From a virus, in the IMG/VR virus record IMGVR_UViG_3300028111_000008, positions 1-54,646 of that record: a stretch of DNA of 54,646 nt; one strand, written 5' to 3'. Positions within the stretch are counted from its first letter, which is position 1; every line of letters starts with the position of its first letter. A program made the position numbers and the translations under genes. A model generated the notes under the pieces. That model was not told the DNA's origin. It saw nothing but the letters and a program-made list of their open reading frames with translations, and ran no database searches. Positions 16,652-27,089 of the stretch are shown here, one piece after another.

Positions 16652-18193
16652 ATGGTAGATAAACTTAATACATACCTGTCAGTTTGTGCTGGAGGGTTGA
16701 TCACTAATGTAGATCCCTTGACACAAGCTTCAAACTTATCAGGTAGCGCTATACGTATGATTAACTATGAACCTGCCTTAGCTGGTGGTTACCGTCGTAT
16801 TAGTGGTTATTCTAATGATTATGGTACTGTTCCAGGTACAGGTGCTGTACTAGGCGTAGCAGTAAATGGTAATTTAGACGATGGTATATTTGCATGTAGA
16901 AAACCTACATCAGGCCATGACTATTTATACAAGTGGCAGGACTCCAGTAATTCTTGGGTAGCTATACCTGAGGCTGGCAATCCTAGTATGACTAATGTTA
17001 GTAGAGTAAGGTTTACTAGCTTTAACTGGTCAGGTGAAGTACTACTTCTTACTGATGGTATAAACCCTGCAGCTGCATATAATGGTACTGCATACACACA
17101 GATAACACACGCACAAGCTCCAAACAACCCTAAGTATTCTGAAGAGTTTGCATCTCATTTATTTCTGTGTGGGGATTCTTCTGAGCCATACAACCTATAC
17201 TTTAGTGCTCCATTAAATTATTCTGATTTTAGCCCTGCTAATGGTGCTGGTGTTATTAATGTAGGCTATACTATAACAGCAGTTAAAAAGTTTCGTAATC
17301 AATTATATATTTTTGGTTCTAATAATATTAAAAGACTAACAGGTAATAATTCGTCTAATTTTATATTAGAAAATGTTACTTCAAATATGGGTTGCCTTGC
17401 ACCTGATTCTGTGGTAGAGTTTGGTGGTGATTTACTTTTCTTAGGACCTGATGGTATACGTCCTGTTTCTGGTACTGATAAAATTGGTGATGTTGAACTT
17501 GCTACTGTATCTAAAGAGATACAATCTATATTTGATAATTATTATCTATCAGAACAAATAGAAGATATAGCTATTGTAGTACTTAGGAAAAAGTCACAGT
17601 TTAGATTTTTCTTTAAAAACGATTCGTCTTTATCTTTGATAGGTGGTATACGTAAGAGTCAAAATAAACAAAGTATTTTTGAGTATAGTCAGCTTACTGG
17701 TATTGAAGCAAATTGTGTAGATAGTGGATACATAGGACAATTTGAACATGTGATACATGGGGATGGTTCTGGTAAAGTACACAGACAAGAAAAAGGTAAC
17801 AATTTTGGTGGTAACTCTATATTTAGTTTATATCAAACGCCTTACTACTATATGGAAGATCCAGAAATACGTAAGGTAATACATAAAGTAAACACTTATT
17901 TAAAATCAGAAGGTGATACAGAAGTTTTTGTTGGTGTATCTTATGACTACGATGACACAGGAACAAGCAATCCTACTAACTATGAGTTTACTACAGAGGG
18001 TGCGGCTTCAATTTATGGTACAGCTATATACGGAGCAGGTGGTATATATGATGGTAATCCCTCACCTAAAACACTTACAAATATATCTGGATCAGGTAAT
18101 TCTGTTTCGATAAGTTACGTTACGAATAATACAAATGCAAGTCATACTATACAGGCAGTAGCCTTGACGTATGAAAAAGCCGACAGGAGATAA
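16652..18193 (+). CDS. P22 gp10-like phage stabilisation protein (tail hub)
   Basis: A 513-residue, beta-rich protein with repeated aromatic/Gly motifs that suggest a propeller. Blocks such as GGYRRISGYSN, LLLTDGINPAA, LFLCGDSSEPYNLYFSAPLNYSDFSP and FGSNNIKRLTG resemble the P22 gp10 family, which plugs and stabilises the DNA-filled head. Neighbours (adaptor upstream, fibre downstream) agree. Starts right at the end of the adaptor gene. Confidence 0.8.
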   Translation: MVDKLNTYLSVCAGGLITNVDPLTQASNLSGSAIRMINYEPALAGGYRRISGYSNDYGTVPGTGAVLGVAVNGNLDDGIFACRKPTSGHDYLYKWQDSSNSWVAIPEAGNPSMTNVSRVRFTSFNWSGEVLLLTDGINPAAAYNGTAYTQITHAQAPNNPKYSEEFASHLFLCGDSSEPYNLYFSAPLNYSDFSPANGAGVINVGYTITAVKKFRNQLYIFGSNNIKRLTGNNSSNFILENVTSNMGCLAPDSVVEFGGDLLFLGPDGIRPVSGTDKIGDVELATVSKEIQSIFDNYYLSEQIEDIAIVVLRKKSQFRFFFKNDSSLSLIGGIRKSQNKQSIFEYSQLTGIEANCVDSGYIGQFEHVIHGDGSGKVHRQEKGNNFGGNSIFSLYQTPYYYMEDPEIRKVIHKVNTYLKSEGDTEVFVGVSYDYDDTGTSNPTNYEFTTEGAASIYGTAIYGAGGIYDGNPSPKTLTNISGSGNSVSISYVTNNTNASHTIQAVALTYEKADRR

Positions 18194-18197
18194 TACT

Positions 18198-21100
18198 TTG
18201 GCAGGTTACGTAAGACAGTCTTCAGCAGACATAATACCAACAGCTACACTTCGTGCAGCACCTATTAACGCCGAGTACAACAAACTCCGTGATGCATTTG
18301 CAGTGTCTAGTGGACACAAACACGATGGCTCAACAGGAGAAGGTGGATACATTCCGCTTATCGGTGATGTTGATGCATTAAACAAAGTTGTTATAAACAC
18401 TGCTACTAATCAAGTAGGTGTCTTTGTAGAGGTATCTTCAGCCGCAGTAGAACAAATACGCTTCTCTGATGGGGCTATTATACCTGTAATAACTAATGAT
18501 ATAGACTTAGGTACATCTGGTTTAGAGTTTAAAGATTTATACTTAGATGGTACAGCACACATAGATACACTAGATGTAGATATTAATGGTGCAGTTGCAG
18601 GTACGTTTACTATAGGAAGTACGTTAGGTGTTACTGGAACAACTACTCTAAGCACAGCTAATATTACTACAGGTGTTATTACTTCTGTAGACATTAACTC
18701 TGGTGCTATAGATAACGTAACCATAGGTGGTACAACAGCAGGTGCTGGCTCATTTACTACACTGAGTGCTACAGGAACTGCTACTCTGGCTACTGTGGAC
18801 ATTAATGCAGGTGCTATTGATGGTACAACTATTGGTGCTTCATCAGCTTCACCTGCTACTGTAACAGACCTAACTGCTACAGGAACATCAACACTAACTA
18901 CTGTAGACATTAATGCAGGTAACATAGACAATACAGTTATAGGTGCATCAACAGCCGTTGCTGGTAGCTTTACTACAGTATCTACATCTGGTCAGGCTAC
19001 ACTAGCTACTGTAGATATAAATGGTGGTAATATTGATGGTACTATTATTGGTGCTTCTACTACAGCCGCAATAACAGGTACAACTATTACAGGCTCAAGT
19101 CTTGTAGGCCCACTTACAGGTAACGTAACAGGTAATATCACAGGTAACGTTACTGGTAATCTTACAGGCAATGTAACAGGTAATGTAACTGCAGGATCAG
19201 GTTTATCTACATTTAATAATGTAACTGTAAACGGTACACTAGATGTTACAGGTACAACTATTGCTAATGTTACTGACCCAACCAATGCTCAAGATGCAGC
19301 TACAAAGAACTATGTAGATACTGCAGATGCACTAAAGCTTAACCTGTCTGGTGGAACTATGTCAGGTGCTATTGCTATGGGCGGTAGTAAAATAACAGGT
19401 TTAGGTGCTCCAAGTGCTTCAACAGATGCCGCTACTAAGGGATATGTAGACACTGAGGTATCTGCTTTAGTTGACTCATCTCCTGATGCACTAAACACTC
19501 TTAACGAGTTAGCTGCGGCAATCAATGACGATGCAAACTTCTCAACTACTATTACTAATTCTATAGCTACTAAGTTACCTCTTGCAGGTGGGACACTAAC
19601 AGGTGACATTGTAATGGGTACTAACGCTGTAACATCTACAGCTAACCCTGCAACAAATGATGAGCTATCTCGTAAAGGTTATGTAGATGCACAAGATGCT
19701 ACTAAGTTAAACTTATCAGGTGGCACTATGTCTGGTGCTATAGCTATGGGTACAAGTAAGATAACTGGACTAGGTGATCCTACTGCTAATCAAGATGGTG
19801 CTACTAAGAACTACGTTGACACAACTGCCTTACTAAAATCAGGTGGTACTATGGCATCTGCTATAGCTATGGGTGGCAATAAGATTACTGGATTAGGTAC
19901 TCCTACTGCTAATACCGATGCGGCTACAAAAACTTATGTTGATAGTATCGCAGGTTCTAATACAGCGGCGGCGGCTAGTGCTACTCAAGCGGCTACTTCA
20001 GCTACTAATGCAGCAACATCAGCTACAAACTCAGCTAACTCAGCAACAGCTGCGGCTACCAGTGCTACTAATGCCGCTAATTCTTATGATGACTTTGACG
20101 ACAGATACTTAGGTGCTAAATCATCTGCCCCTTCAGTAGACAATGACGGTGACGCTTTAATAGCAGGTGCATTGTATTTTAACACTACAAGTAACATTAT
20201 GTTTGTTCGTAGTGGATCAGGTGGTTGGCAAGCGGCAGGTTCATCAGTTAATGGTACATCTGGTCGTAACACATATACAGCTACATCAGGACAGACTACA
20301 TTCTCTGCAACATATGATGTAGGCTACGTAGATGTATATCTTAATGGTGTAAAACTTTTAGTTGGTACAGACGTAACAGCTACAAGTGGTTCTACTGTAG
20401 TACTAAGTGCAGGTGCTACTGCTGGTGATATTATTGACATCGTAGGTTATGGTACATTCCAACTTGCAGATCACTATAGTAAGACTGCGGCAGATGCTAG
20501 GTTCTTAGGTCTAGCTGGTGGCACTATGACAGGTGACATTGATGGTAACGGCAATAAAGTTTTATTCGGTAACGTATATTCTCAATTATCAGACCTACCA
20601 AGTGCATCAACTTATCACGGTATGTTTGCTCATGTTCATGCAACAGGTAAAGGTTACTTCGCACATGCAGGTAACTGGATTCCATTAGCTAATGATACAG
20701 AAAAACTAAACTTATCTGGCGGTACTATGACAGGTAACTTAGACGTTGGTGGATCAGTTGAGTTTGATAGCTTATCTGGTACAGGCTCTGTGTCTATTAC
20801 AAACATACTTGATGAAGATAACATGGCATCTAACAGTGCAACAGCACTAGCCACACAACAGTCTATCAAAGCTTATACAGACACAGCTATTGCTAACCTT
20901 GTAGATAGCTCACCGGGTTCTCTTAATACACTTAATGAGTTAGCCGCAGCTTTAAACGATGATGCATCATTTAGTACTACTATAACAAACTCTATTGCTA
21001 CTAAACTACCACTAGCTGGTGGTACTATGACGGGTGCGCTTACAACTACTGGGCTGACTGTAAATGGTACTACACAAGTTGATAACTATGGTTCTACAAG

Positions 21101-22625
21101 CGGTAAAGGTCGCATACAATTTGGCAACTCTGGTCAAAAGTTTATTGAGGGTTTTGATACAGGTAATGCTGGTAGTGGCAGTTACTTAAAGTTTGGTAGC
21201 GGTTCAACAACTCAAATGACTTTGGACAACTCAGGCCGTGTTGGTATTGGTTGCACGCCTAGTCGAGTTTTAGATATTGCAACTACTACTGGTGGAACAA
21301 TAATCCACCTTACAGATGATGTAACAGGACACACAGCTACCGATGGTGTAGACATTCAACAGGAAGGTACTCTATTTCAAATACTTAATAGAGAAGCTGG
21401 CGATATACGCTTTGGTACAAACAATGCAGAACGTATGCGCATCACATCGTCAGGCAACGTTGGTATTGGTGAGGCAAACCCTCTTGGTAAATTGCACATA
21501 AAGGGGTCTGACACAGGTGCTACCGCATCTGCTCAAGGAAACTCTTTAGTTTTAGAAGATTCAGAGAATGGATTAAGTATTTTATCCTCTTCTGCTGGTG
21601 CAGGTTACATAAACTTTGGTGATAGTGGTGATAATAATATTGGCATGATTGTTTATGACCATTCTGCTAATGTACTTAAAACACATGTTAACGGCTCAGA
21701 ACGTATTCGCATAGACTCATCAGGCAACTTGTTGGTGGGTAAGACTACTACAGCTATTGGTACTGTAGGCACAACACTTGGTGAGTCTGGTTTTATAACT
21801 GCGACACGAAGTGGCAATCCAGTGCTTAATCTAAATCGTACAAGCAGTGATGGCCCTATAGCCGATTTCTATAGAGGTGATGTGTTAAAGGGTTCTATTA
21901 ACATTTTCTATAGCAACTTAATGATTGGTAAAGAAAGTGGTGCAAGGATAGCATTTGGTAGCACAAATATTTACTCAACTAATAATGCAGGTTCTACAGT
22001 AGATAACTCTTATGATTTAGGTTCTACAGCCTCTCGCTTCAAAGACGTATACGCTGTAAACTATCACGGCGATGGCTCTAACCTAACAGGTATTACAGAC
22101 ACAACCTACAGTGCTGGTGCTGGCCTTGATTTATCAGGTACAACTTTCAGTGTTGAAGATGATATACGAGAATATTCAGACCAAATAGTTGGGAATAATG
22201 CAAATGAATACACTAGGTGGGTAGCAGATAGAATTGAGATGGTTGTCCAAAATGGTGAGAAGATGCGTATTGAATCTGATGGTGACTGTCATGTCGATGG
22301 CAACGTCATTGCTTACTCAACAACAGTCTCTGATGAACGTCTAAAGAAAGACATCGTGAAGATAGACAATGCCTTAGATAAAGTATCACATCTAAATGGT
22401 TACACATTTGAATACTTAGCTGATGGCAAAAAGTCTGCTGGTGTTATTGCTCAAGAAGTCGAGAAGGTAATGCCAAGTGCGATTACTGAAAGCACACTTC
22501 CCCTCAAGATGGGTGAAGATGATAAGACTGAATACAAGACAGTGCAATACGATCAACTTCATGGATTAATGATTGAAGCAATCAAAGAACTTAAAGCTGA
22601 AATCGAAGAACTAAAAGCGAGATAA
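18198..22625 (+). CDS. tail fibre with C-terminal S74 chaperone domain
   Basis: About 1475 residues. I place the start at TTG 18198, eight bases after AGGAG, because the known type of N-terminus (AGYVRQSSADIIPTATLRAAP) begins there; ATG 18171 has no ribosome site. Then come repeated DINAGAIDGTTIGAS-like units, six TGNV-type repeats, AATKNYVDT units, an Ala/Thr/Ser-rich coiled coil and several IDSSGN shaft motifs. The last 100 or so residues (VSDERLKKDI, then AGVIAQEVEKVMP) form the intramolecular chaperone/autoprotease of the S74 type, which trimerises the fibre and cleaves itself off. Likely host receptor binder. Confidence 0.9.
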   Translation: MAGYVRQSSADIIPTATLRAAPINAEYNKLRDAFAVSSGHKHDGSTGEGGYIPLIGDVDALNKVVINTATNQVGVFVEVSSAAVEQIRFSDGAIIPVITNDIDLGTSGLEFKDLYLDGTAHIDTLDVDINGAVAGTFTIGSTLGVTGTTTLSTANITTGVITSVDINSGAIDNVTIGGTTAGAGSFTTLSATGTATLATVDINAGAIDGTTIGASSASPATVTDLTATGTSTLTTVDINAGNIDNTVIGASTAVAGSFTTVSTSGQATLATVDINGGNIDGTIIGASTTAAITGTTITGSSLVGPLTGNVTGNITGNVTGNLTGNVTGNVTAGSGLSTFNNVTVNGTLDVTGTTIANVTDPTNAQDAATKNYVDTADALKLNLSGGTMSGAIAMGGSKITGLGAPSASTDAATKGYVDTEVSALVDSSPDALNTLNELAAAINDDANFSTTITNSIATKLPLAGGTLTGDIVMGTNAVTSTANPATNDELSRKGYVDAQDATKLNLSGGTMSGAIAMGTSKITGLGDPTANQDGATKNYVDTTALLKSGGTMASAIAMGGNKITGLGTPTANTDAATKTYVDSIAGSNTAAAASATQAATSATNAATSATNSANSATAAATSATNAANSYDDFDDRYLGAKSSAPSVDNDGDALIAGALYFNTTSNIMFVRSGSGGWQAAGSSVNGTSGRNTYTATSGQTTFSATYDVGYVDVYLNGVKLLVGTDVTATSGSTVVLSAGATAGDIIDIVGYGTFQLADHYSKTAADARFLGLAGGTMTGDIDGNGNKVLFGNVYSQLSDLPSASTYHGMFAHVHATGKGYFAHAGNWIPLANDTEKLNLSGGTMTGNLDVGGSVEFDSLSGTGSVSITNILDEDNMASNSATALATQQSIKAYTDTAIANLVDSSPGSLNTLNELAAALNDDASFSTTITNSIATKLPLAGGTMTGALTTTGLTVNGTTQVDNYGSTSGKGRIQFGNSGQKFIEGFDTGNAGSGSYLKFGSGSTTQMTLDNSGRVGIGCTPSRVLDIATTTGGTIIHLTDDVTGHTATDGVDIQQEGTLFQILNREAGDIRFGTNNAERMRITSSGNVGIGEANPLGKLHIKGSDTGATASAQGNSLVLEDSENGLSILSSSAGAGYINFGDSGDNNIGMIVYDHSANVLKTHVNGSERIRIDSSGNLLVGKTTTAIGTVGTTLGESGFITATRSGNPVLNLNRTSSDGPIADFYRGDVLKGSINIFYSNLMIGKESGARIAFGSTNIYSTNNAGSTVDNSYDLGSTASRFKDVYAVNYHGDGSNLTGITDTTYSAGAGLDLSGTTFSVEDDIREYSDQIVGNNANEYTRWVADRIEMVVQNGEKMRIESDGDCHVDGNVIAYSTTVSDERLKKDIVKIDNALDKVSHLNGYTFEYLADGKKSAGVIAQEVEKVMPSAITESTLPLKMGEDDKTEYKTVQYDQLHGLMIEAIKELKAEIEELKAR
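19116..19187 (+). repeat. six 12-base tandem units in the tail fibre gene
   Basis: The frame encodes TGN followed by V, I, V, L, V, V; each unit is about ACAGGTAAYGTA with third-base changes. It can expand or contract in 12-base steps without breaking the frame, changing the shaft length. Confidence 0.8.
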
Positions 22626-22630
22626 GTTAG

Positions 22631-23740
22631 ATGGCATTACAAACTTCTGGTCAAATATCCTTAAACGATTTGCACGTTGAGGCTGGCGGTTCGTCTGGGA
22701 GCGAGTGTTCTTTTAATGACACTGATATTCGGGATATGATTGATAAAAGCTCTGGCTCACAAAGCTCAATGAGTGAGTTTTATGGGGCAACTTCTGGAAA
22801 TGAAGTAGAAGGCGCACACTTATTTGTTCAAGACCCAACAGAAAACACTGAAAGAGACATAGGCTCTAGTACCTATACATTTACAGTGCCTACTGGTGTA
22901 TTGAATATATCTGTTGTTTGTATAGGACAGGGTGCAGTTGAAACTTCTGGGACAAACAGTTTTAGAAGATACTATTATCAAAGTAACGGTGGCGGCTATG
23001 GCGGTGGCGGTTTATGTTATAAAAACAATATAGATGTTGTCGCTGGGCAGACATTTACAATAACGCTAAATAGTAGTTATGCAAGATTTTATAGGGCTGG
23101 TGTTTGTGATGTAAGAGGCAATGCTGGTAATTTAAAAAATGGTGGCACTTTCTCAGGAGGAGACGGCGGCGGAAATGGCGGAAACGGCGGCTCCAATAAT
23201 GCTGGCTCTAATAATGATGTGACTTTTTATGTAGGATCAGGCGGCGGTGGTGCTGGAGGATACGGCGGATCGGGCGGTGCAGGTGGTTCGGCTTATGCTC
23301 CGCCTAATTCTGGACGGAGTGGTGCTAATGGCTCAAATGGTGGCGGAGGTGGCGGAGGTAACATGTGGACTGATCAGCAAGGCTCTGGTTATGGTGGCGG
23401 TCACTACGGCGGTGGTACTGCGCCCTTTGGTCAAGGTTCGAATGGATCGGGTGGGTCTGGTGATACCAACAGTAGTAGTATCAACAACGGTACACAAGGA
23501 GGAGGTGGCTCTGGTAACACCTCAAACTTCCCATCTACAAGTGAAAGCAATGGTAATAGGGTTTTCTTTGGCGCAGGACATTTTGTTGGTTATGCAGATA
23601 TTGCCCCCGGAAGTTCTTTACCAAACCCTGCGGCAAGAAACACCGTTCGAGGATGTGTTCGTGTTGTTTGGGGTTTGGGGAGTGGACAAGCATTCCCATC
23701 AACTGATGTAGCATATAGAGATGGGGAGAGTACAAACTAA
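22631..23740 (+). CDS. Gly-rich tail adhesin
   Basis: A 369-residue protein. The N-terminus (QISLNDLHVEAGGSSGSE and FYGAT) is a shared phage tail attachment module. A long Gly/Ser/Asn-rich part (from about residue 115) with many GGGG runs resembles polyglycine-type adhesins in phage tails that bind host surfaces. The end is more ordered. It follows the S74 fibre and precedes a chaperone-like gene. Confidence 0.75.
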   Translation: MALQTSGQISLNDLHVEAGGSSGSECSFNDTDIRDMIDKSSGSQSSMSEFYGATSGNEVEGAHLFVQDPTENTERDIGSSTYTFTVPTGVLNISVVCIGQGAVETSGTNSFRRYYYQSNGGGYGGGGLCYKNNIDVVAGQTFTITLNSSYARFYRAGVCDVRGNAGNLKNGGTFSGGDGGGNGGNGGSNNAGSNNDVTFYVGSGGGGAGGYGGSGGAGGSAYAPPNSGRSGANGSNGGGGGGGNMWTDQQGSGYGGGHYGGGTAPFGQGSNGSGGSGDTNSSSINNGTQGGGGSGNTSNFPSTSESNGNRVFFGAGHFVGYADIAPGSSLPNPAARNTVRGCVRVVWGLGSGQAFPSTDVAYRDGESTN

Positions 23741-23928
23741 TGTATACCGATGCAGAAAATCAAGTAATAGAATTAATTCGTGTTAAAAGAGATAAAATAT
23801 TAGAAGAGACAAGTGGCTGGGAAGGATCGGGAACTAATGAGCAATTAGCTTACCGCCAAGCTATTGCAGATATTGAAGATCAGTCTGAGTTTCCTTTTAA
23901 TGTAACATGGCCTACAAAGCCTACCTAA
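23740..23928 (+). CDS. tail fibre assembly chaperone-like protein
   Basis: A 62-residue protein. AYRQAIADIEDQSEFPFNVTWPTKP is the pattern of the small C-terminal domain shared by phage tail fibre assembly proteins. Its ATG overlaps the adhesin's stop. The 96-residue protein at 26493 carries the same C-terminal block, so each fibre gene set has its own helper. Confidence 0.75.
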   Translation: MYTDAENQVIELIRVKRDKILEETSGWEGSGTNEQLAYRQAIADIEDQSEFPFNVTWPTKPT

Positions 23929-24016
23929 AAGAATTTACTTACCTAAACTTTAGCTAAGTAATAAACCCAAGATAATTTTGTCTTGGTAACCTTAACCAAA
24001 ACTAAAGGAGTTTATA

Positions 24017-24241
24017 ATGGGAAAAACAGAAAAAAACCCAACTATAACTATCAATGATAAAGAATACGATATTGAGAGTATGACTGATCAGCAAAAGATT
24101 ATGATCAACCATATTGCCGACTTAGATCGAAAGATTTCTACAACGCAATTTAACCTAGACCAAATAAGTATTGGTAGAGAAGCTTTCGTCAATAGGCTTA
24201 CAGCTTCCTTGGAAGAACCAGCCGTAGAAGAAGCAGCATAA
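24017..24241 (+). CDS. small conserved protein, DUF6447-like
   Basis: A 74-residue helical protein with ITINDKEYDIESMTDQQKIM then a coiled coil. This kind of protein is common in marine phages near fibre genes, where I remember it as DUF6447; role unknown. AAAGGAG lies upstream of the ATG. The gap before it (23929-24016) holds a CCAAGA/TCTTGG hairpin (23967-23986) without a U-run. Confidence 0.6.
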   Translation: MGKTEKNPTITINDKEYDIESMTDQQKIMINHIADLDRKISTTQFNLDQISIGREAFVNRLTASLEEPAVEEAA

Positions 24242-24267
24242 ATTATATAATATAAAAAGGATGAGCC

Positions 24268-26478
24268 ATGAGTAAGGCAAGAGACTTAGCAGACAGTGCA
24301 CAAGAGATAAACATTTTAGATGGTAAGAGTTTCCTTGACGAGGATAACCTTGCCAGTGACTCTGCTACTGGTATTGCTAGTCAGCAGTCTATCAAAGCAT
24401 ATGTAGATGGTATCACTACAACTAACATCACCTCTACAGGTGCATTGAATAGTGGTAGCATAACGTCAGGTTTTGGTAACATAGACAATGGCTCATCTAC
24501 TATAACAACTACAGGTGCTATCTCAGGTGGTAGCTTCGTAATAGGTAGTGCTGATATTAATGAGAGTGATTTAGAGAGTATTGATGGTATTACCGCAGGT
24601 ACAGTATCAGCATCTAAAGCTGTCGTAGTTAATACAAACAAAGATATAACAGGCTTCCGTAACATAACAGCTACAGGTACTATCAGTGGTTCACTTAGTG
24701 GTACACTTAGCGGTTCTCTATCATCTACTACTACAGCAACAACACAAGCTGAATCAGATGATAGTACTAAGATAGCTACAACAGCTTACGTTACAGATAA
24801 GATTACAACACTTATTGGTGGCGCACCAAGCACACTCAATGACTTGAATGAGTTAGCTGCGGCTATTAATGATGATGCTAACTATAACACTACACTCACA
24901 ACAGCATTGGCTACTAAGTTACCTTTAGCTGGTGGCACTATGACAGGCGATGTCCTGTATAATGATAGTGTCAAAGCTAAGTTTGGTGCTGGGTCTGACC
25001 TACAGATTTACCATGATGGGTCTAATAGTTATATCAACGATACTGGCACAGGAAAGTTACGGATTGGTGGCGATACAAGTGTAAGCATTACTAATTCAGA
25101 TAACACTGTTTCATATGCAGTCTTTAACGATGCAAATGCTGTTAAGCTGTATTACAACGATGCTAAAAAGTTTGAGACAACATCTACGGGCGTATCTATA
25201 ACAGGTGGTGCTTCAGTATCAGGTGACATTACACAAACAGATGGCGATTTAATCTATAGCGGCAATATAAACTGGGACATATCCCATACTGTAGCCTCTC
25301 AAAATATAGTGATTAAAACAACACCATCAGGCGGTTCTCCTACAGAAGCCATGCGCATCGACTCATCAGGCAACGTGTTGGTAGGTACTACTGATAATAA
25401 CGTTACCAACAACTCAGGCAATAACCCCGGTATAAATATCGGTGTCGCAGGTATTAAAGGGTATATGTCTTCTGCACGTTATCAAGGGCCACCTCTTTCT
25501 ATTAATCGTTTAGGCAACGATGGGGACATTCAATTATTTTCTAAAGACGGCGCAACTGTAGGTAGTATTGGTGTTAATACAGATAGACTATACCTAAGTA
25601 CAGCTACTCGTGGCATTGCGGTAGATGAAAGTGGTGGAACTTTACTACCTGTAAATGGGGCTGGTGCTAATAATGACAACAGTTTAAATTTGGGTGCGTC
25701 TTCGGTTCGCTGGAAAGACCTTCACCTATCAGGCAACATAAGTGTTGGCGGTACAGTAGACGGACGTGATGTAGCATCAGATGGTTCTAAGCTTGATGGT
25801 GTGGCTACTAATGCTAACAACTATTCACACCCAACAGGTAATGGTAATAACCATATCCCTAGTGGCGGCTCTACAGACCAAATACTTAAATATGCATCTG
25901 CTGGCACTGCACAATGGGCAGACGCTAGTGGTGGCTCAAGAGTATTGTTAAGCAGGTCGGTTATGAACAACACTTCATCTTATGTTTTTACAGGAGTTGA
26001 TAGCACTAAGTATGATAGTTACTATATTGAGTTTAATGGCATAGTCTGTACCCAAGACTCAAAAGATTTTTTAATGAAATTTAGTGACAACGGCGGTAGT
26101 TCTTACAAAGGCTATGGGGATGTACGAGGAACTCTCTTTTACCATAAGGGTGGCTCTCAGTTGAGCGACACTTGGAACGAAGATATGAGAATAAGTAGAC
26201 AACAAGGCTTTACTACTTCAGGAAACTTTGGAGCTAATGTGAGTGGATATGTAATGATAATGAATGCACATGGTGGAAATACAGTAACCACCCAAGCGAT
26301 GGGGTCTGCTACATATAGGGCATACAGCAATGAACAGGTAGTAACTTTGTATTCTTGCGGAACTGCTGAAGAGAGTTATTCAAGAAATATTTGGACTGAT
26401 TGGAATGCATTCAAGCTACAGTTTGATAATGGTAATATGCAAAAAGGTACAATTTCAGCTTTTGGTATACTCAAATAA
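24268..26478 (+). CDS. second tail fibre
   Basis: A 736-residue protein with repeats like those in the first fibre: LDEDNLASDSATGIASQQSIKAYVDG, STLNDLNELAAAINDDAN, LAGGTMTGD and IDSSGNVLVG. The shaft is followed by a C-terminal part (from about residue 560) without an S74 domain, which probably folds as the receptor-binding tip. Paralogy with the first fibre means shared DNA stretches that can recombine. Followed by its own assembly protein. Confidence 0.85.
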   Translation: MSKARDLADSAQEINILDGKSFLDEDNLASDSATGIASQQSIKAYVDGITTTNITSTGALNSGSITSGFGNIDNGSSTITTTGAISGGSFVIGSADINESDLESIDGITAGTVSASKAVVVNTNKDITGFRNITATGTISGSLSGTLSGSLSSTTTATTQAESDDSTKIATTAYVTDKITTLIGGAPSTLNDLNELAAAINDDANYNTTLTTALATKLPLAGGTMTGDVLYNDSVKAKFGAGSDLQIYHDGSNSYINDTGTGKLRIGGDTSVSITNSDNTVSYAVFNDANAVKLYYNDAKKFETTSTGVSITGGASVSGDITQTDGDLIYSGNINWDISHTVASQNIVIKTTPSGGSPTEAMRIDSSGNVLVGTTDNNVTNNSGNNPGINIGVAGIKGYMSSARYQGPPLSINRLGNDGDIQLFSKDGATVGSIGVNTDRLYLSTATRGIAVDESGGTLLPVNGAGANNDNSLNLGASSVRWKDLHLSGNISVGGTVDGRDVASDGSKLDGVATNANNYSHPTGNGNNHIPSGGSTDQILKYASAGTAQWADASGGSRVLLSRSVMNNTSSYVFTGVDSTKYDSYYIEFNGIVCTQDSKDFLMKFSDNGGSSYKGYGDVRGTLFYHKGGSQLSDTWNEDMRISRQQGFTTSGNFGANVSGYVMIMNAHGGNTVTTQAMGSATYRAYSNEQVVTLYSCGTAEESYSRNIWTDWNAFKLQFDNGNMQKGTISAFGILK

Positions 26479-26492
26479 AAAAGGTAACGACG

Positions 26493-26783
26493 ATGTCAAA
26501 TCACAAAATAGTAGACGGAATAACAATACAGCTTACTGAAGAAGAAGAAATCCAACTAGCGGCAGAACGGGCGGCACAAGAGGCTAAAGCTCCAGAATAC
26601 GCAAGAAAAGTACGTGATGACTTACTCTTATCAGATGTAGACCCTATTGTATCTAATGCTTTACGTTGGAACGAAATGTCAGAAGATAAACGAACGGAGT
26701 GGACTAATTATCGTCAAGCTCTGTTAGATATAGAAGACTTAGATGGCTATCCAGATAATATAACATGGCCTACTAAACCATGA
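26493..26783 (+). CDS. tail fibre assembly chaperone-like protein
   Basis: A 96-residue protein with an acidic helical N-terminal part (LTEEEEIQLAAERAAQEAK) and the NYRQALLDIEDLDGYPDNITWPTKP end typical of phage tail assembly chaperones. Directly follows the second fibre, and shares its end block with the protein at 23740-23928. Confidence 0.75.
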   Translation: MSNHKIVDGITIQLTEEEEIQLAAERAAQEAKAPEYARKVRDDLLLSDVDPIVSNALRWNEMSEDKRTEWTNYRQALLDIEDLDGYPDNITWPTKP

Positions 26784-26829
26784 CCGAGAGTTGGCACTTA
26801 TCTAAGTCAGTATAAGGAATGCAAAATCA

Positions 26830-27087
26830 ATGACTGAGATTAACTTGACACCACAGGAGTTAGAGTCTATGCTAGATCGTGCAGCTAAGCGCGGAGCTAA
26901 GCAAGCTTTGTCGTCTATCGGATTACATGATGCGACAGCAGCTAAAGATATAAACGAAATGAGAGATTTACTTGACGTATGGCGCGATACACGCAGAGGT
27001 ATTTGGTCTACTGTGGTCAAGGTAACAACAATAGCTATTTTAACATTCATTGCTGGTGCAGTGTGGATGCAGTTAGGGAATAAATAA
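26830..27087 (+). CDS. small membrane protein, DUF6127-like
   Basis: An 85-residue protein with a cytoplasmic helical part (ELESMLDRAAKRGAKQAL) and one C-terminal membrane segment (about residues 60-80). I remember this as the DUF6127-type family in phages of alphaproteobacteria, near lysis or internal virion genes. It could take part in lysis, but with a single segment it is not a clear holin. Confidence 0.6.
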   Translation: MTEINLTPQELESMLDRAAKRGAKQALSSIGLHDATAAKDINEMRDLLDVWRDTRRGIWSTVVKVTTIAILTFIAGAVWMQLGNK

Positions 27088-27089
27088 TT

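Noticed and set aside
18171-18197. ATG 18171 as the tail fibre start
   Set aside because: No ribosome site before it, while AGGAG precedes TTG 18198 and the family-type N-terminus starts there.
18650-19190. Regular repeats that could suggest a CRISPR array
   Set aside because: The repeats keep the reading frame and vary at third bases; they encode fibre shaft units without unique spacers.
18410-19609. Long antisense frames (173, 97 and 99 residues) opposite the tail fibre
   Set aside because: They mirror the Thr/Val/Ala repeat codons of the fibre gene; no ribosome sites and no independent composition.
23967-23986. CCAAGA/TCTTGG hairpin as a terminator
   Set aside because: Stem of six pairs only and no U-run after it.
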